DNA of 64,000 nucleotides, taken from contig NZ_CP108025.1 of the NCBI RefSeq assembly GCF_041435095.1, positions 7,502,001 through 7,566,000 on the forward strand, written 5' to 3'. The position numbers and the translations under genes were made by a program. Shown here in pieces: positions 22,063-29,424 of this stretch; position 1 is the stretch's first letter; each line of letters starts with the position of its first letter. Source of the stretch: Kitasatospora sp. NBC_00315. GTDB lineage: Bacteria > Actinomycetota > Actinomycetes > Streptomycetales > Streptomycetaceae. The notes under the pieces are model-generated. The model did no database searches and was not told where the DNA came from. It worked only from the letters and a program-made list of their open reading frames with translations.

Positions 22063-22084
22063 GGGTTCGGTGTGGTGTGGGTTT

Positions 22085-22255
22085 CTACCAGCGGTACCAG
22101 CGGTGGCGGCGGCCGGAGGAGTGGGTGCCGCGGGCGAGGAAGCCGACCACCCAGACCACCAGGACGATGACGGCGACCCACCAGAGGATCTTCAGTGCGA
22201 AGCCCGCTCCGAAGAGGAGCAGCGCCAGCAGTAGAACGAGAAGAAGCGGAACCAT
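22085..22255 (-). CDS. Small hydrophobic membrane protein (lmo0937-like)
   Basis: Predicted 56 residues. Two closely packed hydrophobic segments (VPLLLVLLLALLLFGAGFAL and VAVIVLVVWVVGFLA) are followed by a basic, His/Arg-rich tail (RRHRWYRW). It matches the small stress-associated hydrophobic proteins common in streptomycetes. ATG 22255 is preceded by GGAGGT at ideal spacing. It is divergent from a CsbD gene 133 nt away, a pairing that points to general stress expression. The molecular function is unknown. Confidence 0.75.
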   Translation of the reverse strand: MVPLLLVLLLALLLFGAGFALKILWWVAVIVLVVWVVGFLARGTHSSGRRHRWYRW

Positions 22256-22388
22256 CGTGACCTCCACAGTCAGTGTCGGGGAACCGACTGCCCTGGCCAG
22301 GACGGGATAGTCATAGGAATCTTTCCGGCGTGAGGGGGCAGGCGACCGGTTGTCAGGGAAACGACGTACCGATGGTGAGGAGATCGCG

Positions 22389-22562
22389 ATGAGCGCGGGC
22401 GACAAGATCGAGAACACCGGTGACAAGGTCAAGGGCGCGGTCAAGGAAGGCGCCGGCAAGGTGACCGGAAACGAGCGCCTGAAGGCCGAGGGCAAGGCCG
22501 ACCAGGCCAAGGGCGACGTGAAGCAGGCCGGCGAGCACGTCAAGGACGCCTTCAAGCGCTGA
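22389..22562 (+). CDS. CsbD family stress protein (copy 1)
   Basis: Predicted 57 residues, highly charged and without cysteine. It carries the CsbD pattern of a Gly-Asp-Lys start, KVKGAVKEGAGKVTGNE, then GKADQAKGDVKQAGE. CsbD-like proteins are small, soluble general stress proteins (sigma-B regulon in Bacillus) of unknown action. ATG 22389 follows GGTGAGGAG. A second copy lies at 43225-43398 on the other strand. A strong hairpin follows the stop. Confidence 0.9.
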   Translation: MSAGDKIENTGDKVKGAVKEGAGKVTGNERLKAEGKADQAKGDVKQAGEHVKDAFKR

Positions 22563-22574
22563 GCGCGCCGTGAC

Positions 22575-22609
22575 CTGTGGGCCCCGACCGTCCCGGTCGG
22601 GGCCCACAG
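22575..22609 (+). terminator. Hairpin terminator after CsbD copy 1
   Basis: A perfect 15-bp stem (22575-22589 with 22595-22609) with a 5-nt loop starts 13 nt after the stop. Confidence 0.85.
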
Positions 22610-22939
22610 CGTTTCCCATGCCTCCCTCGCGGCCGACCGGCCATGGCGCGCGATGCCTCCGGATCAGGCGGGCGGGTGTCGGCGCCCCCTGCCGACGCGA
22701 TCGGGTGCCCGCCGCCGCAGGTGTCGTAGGGAGGCATCGTGCGCTCCCCCGGTCCCGGGGGTGACCGCCCGGTGCGCGCCGGTGCGGCAGTCACAGCGGT
22801 GCGGTCGCCGGGGCCTTCGACCCCTTCGCGTCACCGGGCATTCTCCGGCGAACGGTCGTGGTGGCGAAGCTGGAGCGTGTGCGGTGGAGACGGCGGATGG
22901 GGGTAGGCGTGGTGCAACGGTTGACGGTGGAGGCATGGC
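22610..22939. other. Gene-free stretch
   Basis: About 330 nt between the CsbD terminator and the ATP-binding protein gene. No frame shows coding character, and no clear promoter or operator was recognised apart from the ribosome site GGAGG at the right end. Confidence 0.5.
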
Positions 22940-23392
22940 ATGGGTGACGCGTCGGTGCGGGCGATGGGGTGGGCGCGGTCGTTTCCCGTGTCGGGCGGTG
23001 TGCGGGAGGGACGTCGGTGGACGCGGCGACATGTGGAGTCGTTGGAGTGGACGGCCGCGGCGCCGCAGGTGGTGGACGCGATCCTGCTGACCGTCTCCGA
23101 ACTGCTGACCAACGCGCACGTGCACGCGCACAGCAGCGGCGAGCTGGTGCTGGTGTGGGACGGGCGCTGCCTCCACGTGTCGGTGCACGACTCCGGCGCC
23201 GGGTTGCCGCAGCCGCGGCTGCCGGACGGGGAGAGACCGAACGGCCGGGGGATGGTGATCGTCGACGCCCTGGCGGACGAGTGGGGTGTCCGGCTCCAGG
23301 GCGAGGGAAAGACGGTCAGCGCCTGCTTCCACCCGCCCGGCCAGAGCGACCCCCACGCGCCCAGCAGCCCGGGCCTGTGCAAACCCCTGTGA
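22940..23392 (+). CDS. ATP-binding protein, anti-sigma-factor kinase type (HATPase_c_2)
   Basis: Predicted 150 residues of a GHKL ATPase fold. It has the N-box SELLTNAHVHAHS near residue 54, a G1 box DSGAG near 85 and a G2 box GRGMVIVD near 102, with no histidine-kinase dimerisation domain or membrane part. This is the lone RsbW/SpoIIAB-like format, abundant in streptomycetes, which usually controls anti-anti-sigma partners or development. No sigma factor or STAS protein lies beside it. ATG 22940 follows GGAGG; another ATG five bases earlier is out of frame. Confidence 0.85.
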   Translation: MGDASVRAMGWARSFPVSGGVREGRRWTRRHVESLEWTAAAPQVVDAILLTVSELLTNAHVHAHSSGELVLVWDGRCLHVSVHDSGAGLPQPRLPDGERPNGRGMVIVDALADEWGVRLQGEGKTVSACFHPPGQSDPHAPSSPGLCKPL

Positions 23393-23535
23393 CGTCCGCT
23401 CCGCCTACGGACGGCAGCGAGGTGCGGGCACGGACAGACCGCCCGCAGCGCTCTCGTACCGCCCGCCGCCGAGTGGCCGGGCCCTGCGGGGACGGGCTGC
23501 AGGGTCAGCGCGAACGCGGGTGCTGCGCCGGCGAC

Positions 23536-23652
23536 GAGACCGTCACCGCGGCCGAGGGCGCCGCCGGCCGGGCCGTCGCCGTCGTCGGCGAGCTCAGCGA
23601 CCCGGCCGTCGTGGACCAGGTCGTCGCCACCGCCATCGACACCTCGGTCAGT
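23536..23652 (+). pseudogene. Fragment of a short-chain dehydrogenase gene
   Basis: A 39-codon frame reads GDETVTAAEGAAGRAV, then VVGELSDPAVVDQVVATAID, which is the alpha/beta segment that follows the NAD(P)-binding loop in SDR proteins. The preceding TGxxxGIG loop and everything after it are missing, and the fragment runs into the end of the convergent DUF1330 gene. It looks like a deletion scar. Confidence 0.45.
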
Positions 23653-23941
23653 CGAGGCCCTCGACGATCCGGAAGTCGCGCTCGACGCCGTCGGAGAGGG
23701 CGGCCAGCGCCTCCTGGTAGGCCTCGCTCTCCCGTGCGGCGACGGCCTGCTCGAAGCTGTCGAACTCGATCAGGACGGTGAATTCGGCGATTCCGGCGTC
23801 GTGTGCGACGACCCGGCCGCCGCGTGAGAGGAGCCGTCCGCCCGCGGCCCGGACGGCCGGACCGGCCAGCTTGGTGTAGGCAGCCATCCTCTCGGGGTCG
23901 GAGATGGTGCGGTAGACGCTGACCCAGTAGCCCTTGGCCAT
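23648..23941 (-). CDS. DUF1330 domain protein
   Basis: Predicted 97 residues, the full length of this family. It has the ferredoxin-like pattern: YWVSVYRTISDPERMAAY, a Gly-rich turn (AAGGRLLSRGG), then VLIEFDSFEQAVAARESEAYQE and a C-terminal RDFRIVEGLD. The biochemical role of DUF1330 is not established. ATG 23941 is preceded by GGAGGT. It stands alone, 56 nt below the end of the TetR gene, and may be read with it. Confidence 0.85.
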   Translation of the reverse strand: MAKGYWVSVYRTISDPERMAAYTKLAGPAVRAAGGRLLSRGGRVVAHDAGIAEFTVLIEFDSFEQAVAARESEAYQEALAALSDGVERDFRIVEGLD

Positions 23942-23997
23942 GGGAACCTCCAGGATGTCGAAGTTCTTTGCCGGCGTTCGCCGTTGACAGGATGGGC

Positions 23998-24696
23998 CTA
24001 TACGGCCGGAAGGGCAGGGGAATCGCCGCAGAGCAGAGGTTGCAGTAGTGGGACGTACAGGTCGGCGACTTCGCCCGGGTCCAGCCGGGTGAGCCGGTCG
24101 GCCTGGACGGTTGCGTAGAGCGCCCCGAGGCCGAGCAGCACGCCGACGGCCATTTCTGCTCGCAGCGGGGCGGCCGGCCCCGGGAGCCGGGCGGCAAGGG
24201 CGTCGATGACCTGGGTGCGGAAGTTGGCTCGCGCCTGGCTGCCGAGCTCCAGGTGGTGGCGGGAGAAGGCGATGCGCAGGATCGGGTCGCGGGTCTGGCC
24301 GCGCTGGGTGGCCAGCAGGTGCAGGACCATGTGCCGGGCGAGGCCGTCCACAGGGGCGTCGAAGAGGGCGGTGGCGTCGGCGTCGAAGGTGAAGACCTGG
24401 GTGAACAGGTGCTCCTTGGAGCCGTAGTACTTCATCACCAGTGCCGGGCTGACGCCCGCGTCGGCGGCGATGGCGGCGATGGTGGTGTCGGCGTAGGCGT
24501 GGCGGGCGAAGGCCCGCCGGGCGGCGGCGAGGATGTCCGCGCGGCGCGCGTCGGCGTCACGCGGTCGTGCCGGCCGCTCCGGCACCGGGTCGGGAGTCGG
24601 CACCTGCGTCGTCGGCGGGGTCGGCGGGGTCGGCGGGTCCCCGGGCGTCGCTCGCGGGCCGGCGCTGCGGGGGGAGACGGAGCTCGGATCGGGCAT
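23998..24696 (-). CDS. TetR-family transcriptional regulator
   Basis: Predicted 232 residues. A Pro/Thr-rich disordered N-terminus of about 45 residues precedes a standard TetR helix-turn-helix (DILAAARRAFARHAYADT, then AIAADAGVSPALVMKYYGSK). The C-terminal ligand domain is of ordinary size. The start at ATG 24696 lies inside the upstream MFS gene, an overlap of 140 nt in a different frame, with GGGAG about 10 nt before it. The disordered N-terminus is the part encoded in the overlap. It is co-transcribed with the efflux pump, and the doubled palindrome in front of that pump is its probable binding site, giving autoregulation. Confidence 0.9.
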   Translation of the reverse strand: MPDPSSVSPRSAGPRATPGDPPTPPTPPTTQVPTPDPVPERPARPRDADARRADILAAARRAFARHAYADTTIAAIAADAGVSPALVMKYYGSKEHLFTQVFTFDADATALFDAPVDGLARHMVLHLLATQRGQTRDPILRIAFSRHHLELGSQARANFRTQVIDALAARLPGPAAPLRAEMAVGVLLGLGALYATVQADRLTRLDPGEVADLYVPLLQPLLCGDSPALPAV

Positions 24697-26152
24697 CTTG
24701 TTCGGTCTCCCGGGGCTGGAGGGGGATCGGCGCGGGTCGCGGCGGACGCGGGATGAGGCAGGCGGCCGTGCAGGCCAGCAGCGCGACCGCGCCGGCCGCG
24801 GCGAAGGCCGTGCGGTACCCGGCCAGGGTCGGCGCCGCGACGGCCGCGCCCGCCGTCCCGGTGAACAGGCGGGTGTGCTGGGCCAGCACCGTGGCGACCA
24901 CCGCGCTGCACAGGGCCTGCCCGATGGTGCGCATCAGGACGTTGAGGCCGTTCGCCGCGGCGGTCTGCTCCAGCGGCACCGCCCGCATGATCAGCATGGG
25001 CAGGGCGGAGTAGGCGAGCGCCGTCCCGACCGAGACCACGGCCGCGCCCGCGATGACCGCCCACAGCTGCCGGCTGTCGGCGAAGCGCAGACCGTAGCCG
25101 GCCGCGATCACAGCCGCGCCCAGGACGAGGGTGGCCTTGGCCCCGCGGGCGGCGGAGAGGCGGGCGGACAACGGAGCACACAGCACCATGATCACACCGC
25201 TGGGCAGCAGGCAGGCGCCCGCCGCCACCACCGAGAGCCCCAGGCCGTACCCGGTGGCCCGGGGCGCCTGGACCAGTTGCGCGGTGACCAGGGAGTTGGC
25301 GTAGAAGGCGAACCCGGCCAGCAGTGCGGCCAGGTGCGGCAGCAGCACCGCCGGACGCGTCGCCAGCCGCACGTCCACCAGCGGCCGCGTCGCACGGCGC
25401 TGGTGGAGGGTCCAGCCGGTCAGGATCAGCAGCGCCGCCCCCGACAGGCCCAGCGTCCGCGAACTGCCCCAGCCCCACTCGCCTGCCCTGGACAGTGCCA
25501 GCAGCAGGAGCACCAGCCCCGCACTCAGTCCGAACGCCCCCGGCAGGTCGAAACGCCCGGCCGACCGGACCGGCTCCTCCCGCAGCAGCCGCCACGCCAG
25601 GACGAGCACTCCCGTCGCGAGCACGGTCATGGCCCAGAACATCGCGTGCCAGTCCGCGTACTGCACCAGCAGCGCGGCCAGCGGCAGACCGAGGGCCGCG
25701 CCGATGCCCACCGTCGAACTCATCAGTGCCACCGCGGACCCCGTCCGCTGCGGCGGCAGCACACCCCGCAGGAAACTGATCGCCAGCGGCACCACCGCCG
25801 CACCCACCCCCTGCAGCGCTCGCCCCGCCAGCAGCCACGGGAGGGTGGAGGCGAACGCGCACACCAGCGATCCGGCGGCGAGCGCCCCCAGCGCCAGCAG
25901 CAGCATCCGCCGTTTGCCGTACATGTCCCCGGCCCGCCCCAGCAGCGGGGTGGCAACCGCGCCGGTCAGCAGCGTGATCGTGACCACCCACCCGACATCG
26001 ACCGGCGCCGCGCCGGTCAGCCGAGGCAACTGCGGCAACAGCGGCACCACCGCGGTCTGCACCAGCGTGGTGACGATGCCGCCGGCCGCCAGCACGGCCA
26101 TGACGGCACGATCGGCGGACGGAGCCGTCGACGGACGCGAATCAGGCGGCAC
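24557..26152 (-). CDS. MFS drug efflux transporter (DHA2/EmrB-QacA-like)
   Basis: Predicted 531 residues with about fourteen hydrophobic segments. The family motif between the second and third helices is present as PLLGRAGDMYGKRRML, and the motif C-like GRALQGVGAAVVPLAISFL follows. A proline/arginine-rich cytoplasmic tail of about 60 residues ends the protein. Export of toxic compounds by proton antiport is the family role; the substrate is unknown. I placed the start at GTG 26152 because GGAGGGG lies seven bases before it and longer frames would run through the operator. It is the first gene of an operon with the overlapping TetR gene. Confidence 0.9.
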   Translation of the reverse strand: MPPDSRPSTAPSADRAVMAVLAAGGIVTTLVQTAVVPLLPQLPRLTGAAPVDVGWVVTITLLTGAVATPLLGRAGDMYGKRRMLLLALGALAAGSLVCAFASTLPWLLAGRALQGVGAAVVPLAISFLRGVLPPQRTGSAVALMSSTVGIGAALGLPLAALLVQYADWHAMFWAMTVLATGVLVLAWRLLREEPVRSAGRFDLPGAFGLSAGLVLLLLALSRAGEWGWGSSRTLGLSGAALLILTGWTLHQRRATRPLVDVRLATRPAVLLPHLAALLAGFAFYANSLVTAQLVQAPRATGYGLGLSVVAAGACLLPSGVIMVLCAPLSARLSAARGAKATLVLGAAVIAAGYGLRFADSRQLWAVIAGAAVVSVGTALAYSALPMLIMRAVPLEQTAAANGLNVLMRTIGQALCSAVVATVLAQHTRLFTGTAGAAVAAPTLAGYRTAFAAAGAVALLACTAACLIPRPPRPAPIPLQPRETEQDARSELRLPPQRRPASDARGPADPADPADDAGADSRPGAGAAGTTA

Positions 26153-26168
26153 AGCGAAGCCCCCTCCA

Positions 26169-26210
26169 AGGTGAATGGCGTTCACCAAGATAGGTGAACG
26201 CCATTCACCT
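26169..26210. promoter_or_regulatory. Doubled TetR-type operator in front of the efflux operon
   Basis: A perfect 18-bp inverted repeat (26169-26186 with 26193-26210) is separated by AAGATA. Each arm is itself a palindrome of the form GGTGAA-N5-TTCACC, so there are two complete 17-bp operators. The site begins 16 nt upstream of the MFS start codon, ideally placed for repression by the co-encoded TetR protein. Confidence 0.9.
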
Positions 26211-26631
26211 CGCAAGGGGGAGGTCGGCCCGGACCGACAAGGGCGATCCCGTCCGATCGGAATGATCGGACGGGCTTCCTGGGGCGGGGGCTGGTTCAAG
26301 GGGACGACTACCTTGCCGACGCGGGCTGGGTCGGTGAGGCGGGCGCGGGTCCGTCGTACCTCGAACTCGACCTCGACCCTGGGTCCGGCGGTCCGGCGGG
26401 CCGGAGAACGACTTCACCAACCGGAACACGACCTTCGTCCCGAGCACCGTTGAGCGCGTCACCTGGGAGGGCGGCGCCTGTTCGGCGGAGGGCCCGGGGC
26501 GGGTACTCGCCGTCTCCGTCTGCGCGGTGACGCTTCTGCGCGTGCTTCCCCCTGGCACGATCCCCGGGTTTCGCGCGCGGCGCGCGGCCGAAGGCCAGTC
26601 GTCCACGGACGCCGATGAGAGAGTACCTGCC
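26211..26631. other. Intergenic stretch with possible coding debris
   Basis: About 420 nt without a supportable gene. On the plus strand short pieces read protein-like (YLADAGWVGEAGAGPSYLEL at about 26305-26365, then ENDFTNRNTTFVPSTVERV in another frame), suggesting a frameshifted remnant. I could not name the family. The promoter of the gene starting at 26632 should also lie here. Confidence 0.35.
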
Positions 26632-27096
26632 ATGACTTACACCGTTGATTTCGTCACCGTCTCGACCGTCGGTCTGGAGTCGTCGCCCGTGGCGGATGCG
26701 CTCGCCGGTCTGCGGGCGAACGAGGCCCGCTATTTCAAGAACAAGTACGACCACGTCTTCACGGTGGAGCCGGCGAGCGATGCCAAGGCCGCCGTCGAGT
26801 GGGTGCACCGGATCCTCGCGGAAGAGCGTGACATCGTCATCTCGTCCCGGCCGCTGGAGGCCACGGCCTTCCAGGTCGAGAACATCCGGATGGCGTACGT
26901 CTTCTACGAGAGCGGACTGTCGATCAACGTGATGTACACCGTCGACGACGCCAAGAAGCGGGCGGTCGGGTTCAAGCTCTCCGAAGGGATGGAGGTCCCG
27001 GAGGAGCTCGCCTCCCGGTTCAAGTTCGCACGACAGAAGTCGAAGCTCGCCGGCACCATCCGCGGCTCGTTCTTCGTCGTCAAGAACGAGTACTGA
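26632..27096 (+). CDS. Conserved-looking protein of unknown function
   Basis: Predicted 154 residues, soluble, with a mixed alpha/beta composition, many Lys and Phe/Tyr residues and no signal peptide. Recognisable stretches are TYTVDFVTVSTVGLESSPVA, YFKNKYDHVFTVEP and a basic end (KFARQKSKLAGTIRGSFF). Its lower GC and higher Lys, Ile and Phe content than neighbours hint at strong conservation or transfer. ATG 26632 follows GAGAGAG; a longer frame starting at 26527 lacks coding character. It is a single-gene unit. I do not recognise the family and infer no function. Confidence 0.75.
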   Translation: MTYTVDFVTVSTVGLESSPVADALAGLRANEARYFKNKYDHVFTVEPASDAKAAVEWVHRILAEERDIVISSRPLEATAFQVENIRMAYVFYESGLSINVMYTVDDAKKRAVGFKLSEGMEVPEELASRFKFARQKSKLAGTIRGSFFVVKNEY

Positions 27097-27289
27097 CCAC
27101 CACACCCTCGCACCCGGCGCCCGGGGCCGCCCGCAGCTTCATGCAGAGGGCTTTACGCCCACGCACGGATGTGGCGTCGGAGCCGATAGAGCCCTTGTCG
27201 CCGCAGGCCCGATTGCTGGAGCACGTTCAGGTGCGTGACGACGCCGTCGGCCGCGGAGGGCGTTGAGCTGCTGTTGGTCCGTGAGATCT

Positions 27290-28651
27290 TCAGGCGGCGG
27301 GGTTCTGGGGTGCGTCGAGTGCCGCGCGTGCCTGGGGGGCGTAGCGGGGGTGGAAGCGGGGGTTGATGGCGAGGGCCGTGCCGAGTTCCTCGTGGGCTGC
27401 GGCGGTGTCGCCGAGGGTCGCCAGGATTGCGGCGCGGTGGTAGTGGAAGAGGGCGTTGCGGGTGCCGAGCGTCAGGGCCCGGTCGGCTTCGACGAGGGCT
27501 TCTCGGTCTTGGCCGGCCGCGTGCAGGGCCCAGGCGAGGGCGTCGTGGGACTCCAGGAATGGACGGGTCTGCACGCCCTTGCGGGCGATGGCGACTGCCT
27601 TGTCGGGGTCGCCGTGGTCGGCCTCGAAGAGGGCCGCGTCGGCGTCGGGGGTGACGCCGTTGTCGGTGAGGAGTTGCTGTTCGGCGCGGAAGACCTGGTA
27701 CTGCTGTTCGGCTTCGTCGGTGCGGCCCAGGGACTGGTAGAGCTCGCCGAGTTGGAGGACGTATTCGGGCAGTGGGGTTCGCTGGGCGGCCTTGGCGAGG
27801 TCGCGGACGGCTGAGTCCGGGTCGCCCAGTGCGGCTTCCGCTCTGGATCCGGCCTGCAGCAGCGGGGTGTAGGAGGGTGTCGCCTTGAGGCCGGCCTCGG
27901 CTTCGCGCAGCGCGCCGTCAAAGTCGCCGGAATTGAAGGCGAGTTCGCTCAGGTAGTAGTGCGTGAACGCCCGGTCGCCCGGGTTGGCGGCGTCCTGCAG
28001 GGCCCGTTGCATCCAGGTCCGGGCGGTCTCGGTGTCGCCGCGCAGTTCGGCGACGTAGGAGGCGCGGGCGAGCGAGGGGGTGCCGGGCTTCAGGTCGACC
28101 ATGTGCTGGACCGCGTCGGCGGCCTGCTGGTACTGCCCGAGCTGCGTGAGGGCGTCGGCGAGGGCCCCGTACAGCGAGGAGTTGTACGGGTTGACGTCCA
28201 CGGCGCGCTGGGCCCAGTCGAGGGCGGCGGCGAAGTTGTGGCGGCCGTTCTCCAGCGCCGCCATGCCGCCCAGCGCGGTGAAGTTGTCCTGCGCCGCCAG
28301 GCTCAGGGACCGTCGCAGCGCCTCTTCGGCCTTGGGGTAGTACGTCGGGTCGGCGCTGTTCTTGGCCTGCTGGACGTAGTCCAGGCCGAGGGTGGCGAGT
28401 GCGGCGGCGTCGTCGGGGGTGCGGCGCAGCTGGTCCTGGAGTGCGGTGATGGCCGTGGTGAGGGTGTCGCCGCTCGCGATCGCACCGCGCTGCGTCGACG
28501 GTTCGGACGGCCGGCCCTCGGCCGGGTCGCCCTGCCAGGGGGCGAGAGCGAGAGCGCCGGTCAGGAACAGGCCGACGCCGAGCACGGTGGTGACGGCGGC
28601 GGAGAGCAAGGTCCGGCGCCGCCCGGGCTGCCGGCGTTGGGGGTCGCTCAT
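27290..28651 (-). CDS. Membrane-anchored TPR protein (left DUF4331 set)
   Basis: Predicted 453 residues. One N-terminal transmembrane or signal segment (about residues 14-38, LLSAAVTTVLGVGLFLTGAL) precedes roughly ten tetratricopeptide-like helical pairs, with repeated A-x-x-x-L-G/A-x-x-x-Y patterns and the YYPKAEEALRRSL segment. It should scaffold protein contacts on the outer face of the membrane. ATG 28651 follows GAAGAAGGAC and overlaps the sortase stop (ATGA), so it is coupled to the sortase and DUF4331 genes. It is paralogous to the TPR protein at 34405-35703, which shares the YYPKADEAL and PSYTPLL-type stretches. Confidence 0.88.
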   Translation of the reverse strand: MSDPQRRQPGRRRTLLSAAVTTVLGVGLFLTGALALAPWQGDPAEGRPSEPSTQRGAIASGDTLTTAITALQDQLRRTPDDAAALATLGLDYVQQAKNSADPTYYPKAEEALRRSLSLAAQDNFTALGGMAALENGRHNFAAALDWAQRAVDVNPYNSSLYGALADALTQLGQYQQAADAVQHMVDLKPGTPSLARASYVAELRGDTETARTWMQRALQDAANPGDRAFTHYYLSELAFNSGDFDGALREAEAGLKATPSYTPLLQAGSRAEAALGDPDSAVRDLAKAAQRTPLPEYVLQLGELYQSLGRTDEAEQQYQVFRAEQQLLTDNGVTPDADAALFEADHGDPDKAVAIARKGVQTRPFLESHDALAWALHAAGQDREALVEADRALTLGTRNALFHYHRAAILATLGDTAAAHEELGTALAINPRFHPRYAPQARAALDAPQNPAA

Positions 28652-29424
28652 GTCCTTCTTCCGTCGGATGCGGATGCGGATGCGGGTGTGGGGGCGGATG
28701 CGGGGGAGGGTGTCGAGGGCGGCGGGGGCGGGGTGGTGAGGCTCGCGTAGACCACGAGGTTGTCCGGGTACTCGTGTTGCGCGCGGTCGTAGGTGCCGCT
28801 GCAGGTGATGAGTCTCAGCTGGGGCGCTCCGCCGTCGGTGTAGACCTGGTCGTCCGGGAAGGCGGCCTTGTCGTACTGGCGCAGGGCCTGGACGGTGAAG
28901 GTGACGGTGGTCAGGTCGCTGCGGTCGACGGTGATCGTGTTTCCCGGTCGCAGGGCCGAGAGCCCGGCGAACGCGGCGGGCCCGGTGAGGGAGTCGACGT
29001 GCCCGACGATGATCGCGGCGCCCGAATCGCCCGGTCTCGGGCCCTCGCTCCACCAGCCGACCTGGTCGGGATCGGCCGGCGCGGCCAGGTGGCCGTCCTG
29101 TTCCACGTGCAGGTCGGTGAGGGGGTCGTCCAGGCCGATGCCGGGTATCCGGACACGCACCGGTGGCGCCGCGGAGAGTGTCGCCGGGCCGGCCGAGGGG
29201 GCAGCCCCGGGCCCGTCCGGGGGCAGCTCGCCGAAGTCGGCCGGCCTCTGCTGCGTCGCGCTGGGGGCCAGGAGCGTGCGGGCGCCGGCACCGGCCAGGG
29301 AGAGCCCCGCGAGCAGGACCAGTCCGGCCGCGAGGCGGACGCGGCGTCGGTGGCGGGCGCGCCGCGGCCGCCCGTCCTCGGTGGCGGAGGACGGGCGGCG
29401 CGGTGTGGCGGGGCTACCGGTCAT
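28648..29424 (-). CDS. Class F-type sortase
   Basis: Predicted 258 residues. A basic N-terminus, a transmembrane anchor at about 30-50, a Pro/Ala-rich linker and a sortase barrel follow. The catalytic His is in IVGHVDS near 142 and the Cys in LITCSGTYDR near 208; the arginine of YDRA is a candidate third residue. The C-terminal tail is Pro/Ser/Ala-rich. Sortases join surface proteins to the envelope or crosslink them, but class F targets are mostly unknown. Both neighbours are joined by ATGA overlaps: the DUF4331 protein before it, the TPR protein after it. This makes the DUF4331 protein, which has its own C-terminal anchor, the obvious substrate candidate. Confidence 0.9.
   Translation of the reverse strand: MTGSPATPRRPSSATEDGRPRRARHRRRVRLAAGLVLLAGLSLAGAGARTLLAPSATQQRPADFGELPPDGPGAAPSAGPATLSAAPPVRVRIPGIGLDDPLTDLHVEQDGHLAAPADPDQVGWWSEGPRPGDSGAAIIVGHVDSLTGPAAFAGLSALRPGNTITVDRSDLTTVTFTVQALRQYDKAAFPDDQVYTDGGAPQLRLITCSGTYDRAQHEYPDNLVVYASLTTPPPPPSTPSPASAPTPASASASDGRRT

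Noticed and set aside
27097-27289. Possible transposase remnant between the orphan gene and the TPR gene
   Set aside because: A minus-strand frame reads VLQQSGLRRQGLYRLRRHIR, vaguely like insertion-sequence protein, but it is too short, with no inverted repeats or target duplication.
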